DNA of 64,000 bases, taken from assembly GCF_010729305.1 (NCBI RefSeq), contig NZ_AP022574.1:124001-188000 (forward strand), written 5' to 3'. Shown one piece after another: positions 60,523-64,000 of the stretch (positions are counted from its first letter, which is position 1; each line of letters starts with the position of its first letter). A program made the position numbers and the translations under genes. The DNA comes from Mycolicibacterium psychrotolerans (GTDB lineage Bacteria; Actinomycetota; Actinomycetes; Mycobacteriales; Mycobacteriaceae). The notes under the pieces are model-generated. The model was given only the letters and a program-made list of their open reading frames with translations, searched no databases and was not told the DNA's origin.

Positions 60523-61293
60523 TTACACGTCCTGTTCGACGTGACCGAATTCGACGTTCTTGCCGGTGAAGTCGCCCCTGCAGGACACGCTCACGTGGTA
60601 CGTCGACAGCGGCGGCGGCGCGAGCACCGGGAAGCTGGTGCTGCCGTTGGGACCGATCGAGAACGTCTTGTTGACCCCCGGCAGCACCGGGTTGGTCGCG
60701 ACGTAGGTGCACGTGCCGGCCAGCGCGGAGGAGTTGGTGACGTTCACCGTCCAGGTGATCCCGCGGTCGAACGACACCCGGATGGCGTCGGTAGGCGCGA
60801 CGGGGTCGGGCTTCGGGGCGTCGGGTACGACCACGGGCGCGGAATCGGGGCCTTTGGCGACCGGCGGCGCCTCCACCGGCTTGGCCGGTGAGCCCAACAC
60901 GATCGTCACCACGTCGACCTCACGGTCCTCGTGCCGGACGAAGCCCACGCCGAAGTCGGTGAAGTCGCAGTTGGTGATCACCCCTCCCGCGCCGCGCGAG
61001 TACGCGCTCGTCGTCGCCGCCGCCTGCGGGTCACCGGAGCCGAGGAATGCCAGCGTCCGCCCGTTGTATCCGGCCGGCTGTCCGTCGACCGGGTTCTCCG
61101 AACGCGCATACGTCTGGGCGGCGCCTTCGAGAACCCCCCTGTCGTACCGCAGCGCCGGGCACCGCGCCGGACGGTCCTTGTTGACGGTGTTGATGATCGC
61201 GTCCAGCGGGTCGGCGTGGGCGACCGGCATCGCTGCGAGCGAGCCGGCGAATGCGGTGGCCAGAGCCAGCGATACGGCAGTTCGGGTGCTCAT
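60523..61293 (-). CDS. secreted CAP/SCP-like domain protein
   Basis: A 256-residue exported protein. The signal peptide ends near MPVAHADP (residue 27). Residues 30-130 resemble a minimal CAP/SCP-like domain (PALRYDRGVLEGAAQTYARSE, NCDFTDFGVGFVRHEDREVD). A Pro-rich linker follows and then a beta-sandwich-like C-terminal domain (WTVNVTNSSALAGTCTY). Function unknown; such secreted proteins are common in mycobacteria. The ATG at 61293 begins MSTRTAV. Confidence 0.78.
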   Translation of the reverse strand: MSTRTAVSLALATAFAGSLAAMPVAHADPLDAIINTVNKDRPARCPALRYDRGVLEGAAQTYARSENPVDGQPAGYNGRTLAFLGSGDPQAAATTSAYSRGAGGVITNCDFTDFGVGFVRHEDREVDVVTIVLGSPAKPVEAPPVAKGPDSAPVVVPDAPKPDPVAPTDAIRVSFDRGITWTVNVTNSSALAGTCTYVATNPVLPGVNKTFSIGPNGSTSFPVLAPPPLSTYHVSVSCRGDFTGKNVEFGHVEQDV

Positions 61294-61441
61294 CAGAAGT
61301 TCTCCCCTCGGTGCGGCCGACGCTCTGCCTGCCGTCGAGGGAAGTGTTTCGCCGCTCGTAGGCACGATCGCGCGTAGTCGACTACGCGACTTGTGCCGCC
61401 CCAGCCGACGGCGCTGTGGGTACCGGCCTGGTGACTAAAAT

Positions 61442-61455
61442 TGGAACACGTTCTA
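61442..61455. promoter_or_regulatory. predicted KstR operator
   Basis: TGGAACACGTTCTA fits every fixed position of the mycobacterial KstR consensus TNNAACNNGTTNNA. It ends 11 bp before the ATG of the FadD8-like gene, where a bound TetR-family repressor would block expression. KstR controls sterol and lipid catabolism and is relieved by cholesterol-derived CoA thioesters. Confidence 0.55.
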
Positions 61456-61466
61456 ATCTGTAGGCC

Positions 61467-63068
61467 ATGAGTGATCTGCTGCGGCATCCCCTGCACTCCG
61501 GCCACCTGACCGTCGGCGCGCTGAAGCGCCACCGGGACCGGCCCGTGCTGTTCCTCGGCGACACCACGCTCACCGGCGGTGAGCTGGCCGATCGCATCAG
61601 CCAGTACATCCAGGCGTTCGAAGCGCTGGGCGCGGGCACCGGCGCCGCGGTCGGGCTGCTGTCGCTCAACCGGCCCGAGGTGCTGATGATCATCGGCGCC
61701 GGCCAGACGCAGGGATACCGCCGCACCGCACTACACCCTCTGGGGTCGCTGGACGACCACGCCTACGTGCTCGCCGACGCAGAGGTGACCTCGCTGATCA
61801 TCGATCCCAATCCGATGTTCGTCGAGCGGGCACTGGGCCTGCTCGAGAAGGTGCCCTCCCTCGAGCAGATCCTGACCATCGGTCCGGTTCCGGCCGAGCT
61901 AGCCGAGGTCGCCGCCGTCGATCTCAGCGCCGAAGCCGCGAAGTATTCGCCGCAGCCACTGGTCGCGGCCGATCTGCCGCCCGACCACATCGGCGGGCTG
62001 ACTTACACCGGCGGCACCACCGGCAAGCCCAAGGGCGTGATGGGCACGACGCAGTCGATCACCACGATGACGACCGTGCAGTTGGCCGAATGGGAGTGGC
62101 CGGAGAACCCGCGCTTCCTGATGTGCACGCCGCTGTCGCATGCGGGCGCGGCCTTCTTCACGCCGGTGATCGTCAAGGGCGGCGAGCTGATCGTGCTGAC
62201 GAAGTTCGATCCGGCCGAGGTGCTGCGCGTCATCGAGGAGCAGAAGATCACCGCCACCATGCTGGTGCCGTCGATGATCTATGCGCTGATGGACCACCCC
62301 GACTCGCACACCCGCGACCTGTCGTCGCTGGAGACCGTGTACTACGGGGCCTCGGCGATGAATCCGGTGCGGCTGAAGGAGGCGATCCGGCGGTTCGGAC
62401 CGATCTTCGCGCAGTACTACGGGCAGTCCGAGGCGCCGATGGTGATCACGTACCTGGCCAAGGAGGACCACGACGAGAAGCGGCTGACCTCGTGCGGACG
62501 GCCGACGCTGTTCGCGCGGGTGGCGCTGCTCGGTGACGACGGCCAACCGGTGCCCCAGGGCGAGGTGGGCGAGATCTGCGTGTCCGGGCCGCTGCTGTCG
62601 GGCGGGTACTGGAAGCTGCCCGACGCCACCGCCGACACCTTCCGGGACGGGTGGATGCACACCGGAGACCTCGCCCGCGAAGACTCCGACGGCTTCTACT
62701 ACATCGTCGACCGCACCAAGGACATGATCGTCACCGGCGGCTTCAACGTATTCCCGCGGGAGGTGGAAGACGTTGTGGCCGAACACCCTTCGGTCGCGCA
62801 GGTGTGCGTGATCGGCACGCCCGACGAGAAGTGGGGCGAGGCGGTGACGGCCGTGGTGGTGCTGCGGCCAGATGCGGCGACCGACGAGACTGCGGTGGCC
62901 ACGATGACCACGGAGATCCAGGTGGCCGTCAAGGAGCGCAAGGGCTCGGTGCACACACCCAAACAGGTGATCGTCGTGGATTCCGTGCCGGTGACCGCGC
63001 TGGGCAAGCCGGACAAGAAGGCGGTGCGGGCGCAGTTCTGGGAGGGTGCGGGTCGTTCGGTCGGCTGA
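61467..63068 (+). CDS. fadD8: FadD8-like acyl-CoA synthetase
   Basis: A 533-residue adenylate-forming enzyme. The P-loop YTGGTTGKPKG is near residue 179, YYGQSEAPMV near 315, DGWMHTGDLAREDSDGFYYI near 395 and the C-terminal lysine in VTALGKPDKKAVR near 515. It forms an acyl-CoA from a lipid or sterol-derived acid. Location beside the menC block matches fadD8 (Rv0551c) of M. tuberculosis. The predicted KstR site upstream supports a role in lipid or sterol breakdown. Confidence 0.87.
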   Translation: MSDLLRHPLHSGHLTVGALKRHRDRPVLFLGDTTLTGGELADRISQYIQAFEALGAGTGAAVGLLSLNRPEVLMIIGAGQTQGYRRTALHPLGSLDDHAYVLADAEVTSLIIDPNPMFVERALGLLEKVPSLEQILTIGPVPAELAEVAAVDLSAEAAKYSPQPLVAADLPPDHIGGLTYTGGTTGKPKGVMGTTQSITTMTTVQLAEWEWPENPRFLMCTPLSHAGAAFFTPVIVKGGELIVLTKFDPAEVLRVIEEQKITATMLVPSMIYALMDHPDSHTRDLSSLETVYYGASAMNPVRLKEAIRRFGPIFAQYYGQSEAPMVITYLAKEDHDEKRLTSCGRPTLFARVALLGDDGQPVPQGEVGEICVSGPLLSGGYWKLPDATADTFRDGWMHTGDLAREDSDGFYYIVDRTKDMIVTGGFNVFPREVEDVVAEHPSVAQVCVIGTPDEKWGEAVTAVVVLRPDAATDETAVATMTTEIQVAVKERKGSVHTPKQVIVVDSVPVTALGKPDKKAVRAQFWEGAGRSVG

Positions 63069-63079
63069 CCGCCTCGTGC

Positions 63080-63137
63080 CGAGCAGACGCGAACTCGCAC
63101 GTTCCACGCGTGTCGAGTGCGAGTTTGTGTCTGCTCG
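63080..63137. terminator. gene-end palindrome after fadD8
   Basis: Arms 63080-63100 and 63117-63137 pair with two mismatches (CGAGCAGACGCGAACTCGCAC). It starts 11 bp after the fadD8 stop and ends 14 bp before the sigma factor start, so it probably ends the fadD8 transcript, leaving little room for a separate sigma promoter. Confidence 0.65.
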
Positions 63138-63151
63138 CCGGAAATAGGCAC

Positions 63152-64000
63152 GTGGTGGCCAGCGATCCGGACGTCCAGCGCACCGTCGACGCGGTGTGGC
63201 GGATGGAGGCCGCGAAGATCGTCGCGACGCTGACCGCCGCTGTCGGCGATGTCAGCTTCGCGGAGGACCTCGCGGCCGAAGCACTGGTCGACGCACTGAC
63301 GCAGTGGCCCGAGCGCGGTGTGCCGCGCAACCCCGGCGCGTGGCTCACCGCCGTCGCCAAGCGCAAGGCCATCGACCACTGGCGCCGCAGCGACAACCTC
63401 GGCGCCAAATACGCGGTGCTGGCCCGCGATCTGGAAACCGTCACCGACGTCGCGTGGGACCCCGACCGCATCGACGACGACGTGCTACGGCTGATCTTCA
63501 TGGCAGCCCATCCGAGCCTGCCGAGGGAGAGCCAGATCGCCCTGACGCTGCGCCTGGTCGGCGGCCTGACGACCGACGAGATCGCCGCGGCCTTCCTGGT
63601 TCCGAAAGCCACTGTCGCGCAGCGCATCGTACGCGCCAAGAAGGCGCTCACCGGGGTACCGTTCGACATTCCGGACCGCTCCGATCACCCCCAGCGGCTG
63701 TCGGCGGTGCTCAGCGTGATCTACCTGGTGTTCAACGAGGGATACTCGGCGTCCTCGGGCGAGCGCTGGATCCGTGACGAATTGTGTAGCGAGGCACTGC
63801 GTCTGGGGCGGGTGCTGTCAGCCCTGCTCCCCGGCGAGGCCGAGGTGGCCGGGCTCCTCGCACTGATGGAGTTCCAGTCCTCGCGCCTTGGCGCACGTAC
63901 CCGTGCCGACGGAACGCCGATCCTGCTGGAGGACCAGGACCGCTCCCGCTGGGACCGCGCCGCCATCGGACGTGGCGTCACTGCGCTGCGCCGGGCATCG
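63152..64000 (+). CDS. ECF42-type RNA polymerase sigma factor (partial, runs off the window)
   Basis: At least 283 residues, open to the right edge. The sigma-2 region is near residues 15-75 (FAEDLAAEALVDALTQWP, then AWLTAVAKRKAIDHWRR) and the sigma-4 helix-turn-helix near 135-165 (LTTDEIAAAFLVPKATVAQR). From about 185 comes the large C-terminal extension peculiar to ECF42 (SAVLSVIYLVFNEGYSAS, LCSEALRLGR, GLLALMEFQSSR, DQDRSRWDRAAIG). ECF42 proteins have no anti-sigma factor and activate DGPF genes. Start is GTG at 63152 or 63155. Confidence 0.9.
   Translation, partial: MVASDPDVQRTVDAVWRMEAAKIVATLTAAVGDVSFAEDLAAEALVDALTQWPERGVPRNPGAWLTAVAKRKAIDHWRRSDNLGAKYAVLARDLETVTDVAWDPDRIDDDVLRLIFMAAHPSLPRESQIALTLRLVGGLTTDEIAAAFLVPKATVAQRIVRAKKALTGVPFDIPDRSDHPQRLSAVLSVIYLVFNEGYSASSGERWIRDELCSEALRLGRVLSALLPGEAEVAGLLALMEFQSSRLGARTRADGTPILLEDQDRSRWDRAAIGRGVTALRRAS

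Noticed and set aside
1..64000. CRISPR array, rRNA genes or phage modules
   Set aside because: No regularly spaced direct repeats, no rRNA sequence and no phage structural or packaging genes were seen.

Overview
The window is high-GC DNA that reads as a Mycobacterium, most likely a fast-growing Mycolicibacterium-type environmental species. The evidence is a core block whose gene order matches the M. tuberculosis Rv0551c-Rv0566c neighbourhood in reverse orientation (fadD8, menC, bpoC, menD, an Rv0556-like gene, mgtA, menG, menJ, grcC1, htpX, a glycerol-3-phosphate dehydrogenase gene, yajQ), together with a PE-PPE-domain hydrolase, a UsfY-like protein, a KstR-type operator and many GTG starts. 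Names taken from M. tuberculosis rest on recalled homology, not on a database search.

Layout. 1-16.4 kb: a sugar-acid (probably D-glucarate/galactarate) catabolic region with two glucarate-dehydratase-type enolases, a complete Dpp/Opp-type ABC importer, LysR and IclR regulators, a TauE/SafE permease and two 2-hydroxyacid dehydrogenases. It is interrupted by an intact IS30-family element next to a PhoD-type phosphatase. 16.4-27 kb: accessory genes for envelope or secreted proteins: a proline-rich membrane protein, small secreted peptides (one frameshifted), a PE-PPE hydrolase, a UsfY-like protein, a sorbosone-dehydrogenase-like beta-propeller protein, a phospholipase-D-like protein, an ABC exporter, a DUF4331 protein and a CsbD stress protein. 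27-28.1 kb: about 1.1 kb of lower-GC, mostly non-coding DNA ending in a SigF-like promoter. 28.1-35.2 kb: a compact gas vesicle operon (two accessory genes, then gvpA-F-G-O-J-L-S-K) that runs without a break into a patatin phospholipase and a PlsC-type acyltransferase and ends against a tRNA-Tyr gene. 35.4-63 kb: the core block, with genes for menaquinone synthesis (menC, menD, menG, menJ), prenyl diphosphate synthesis, mannosyl transfer and acyl-CoA activation, broken by a second, frameshifted IS30 copy and a pair of DJ-1/PfpI-type genes. 63.1 kb to the end: an ECF42-type sigma factor that runs off the window.

Two patterns cut across the regions. Many gene ends carry long imperfect palindromes, several sharing the half-site CGAAACTGyATTCC, which look like bidirectional terminators. 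Both IS30-family elements appear to sit at the centre of such palindromes: their flanking arms pair with each other across the insertion, while the two elements share only the internal terminal-repeat core.
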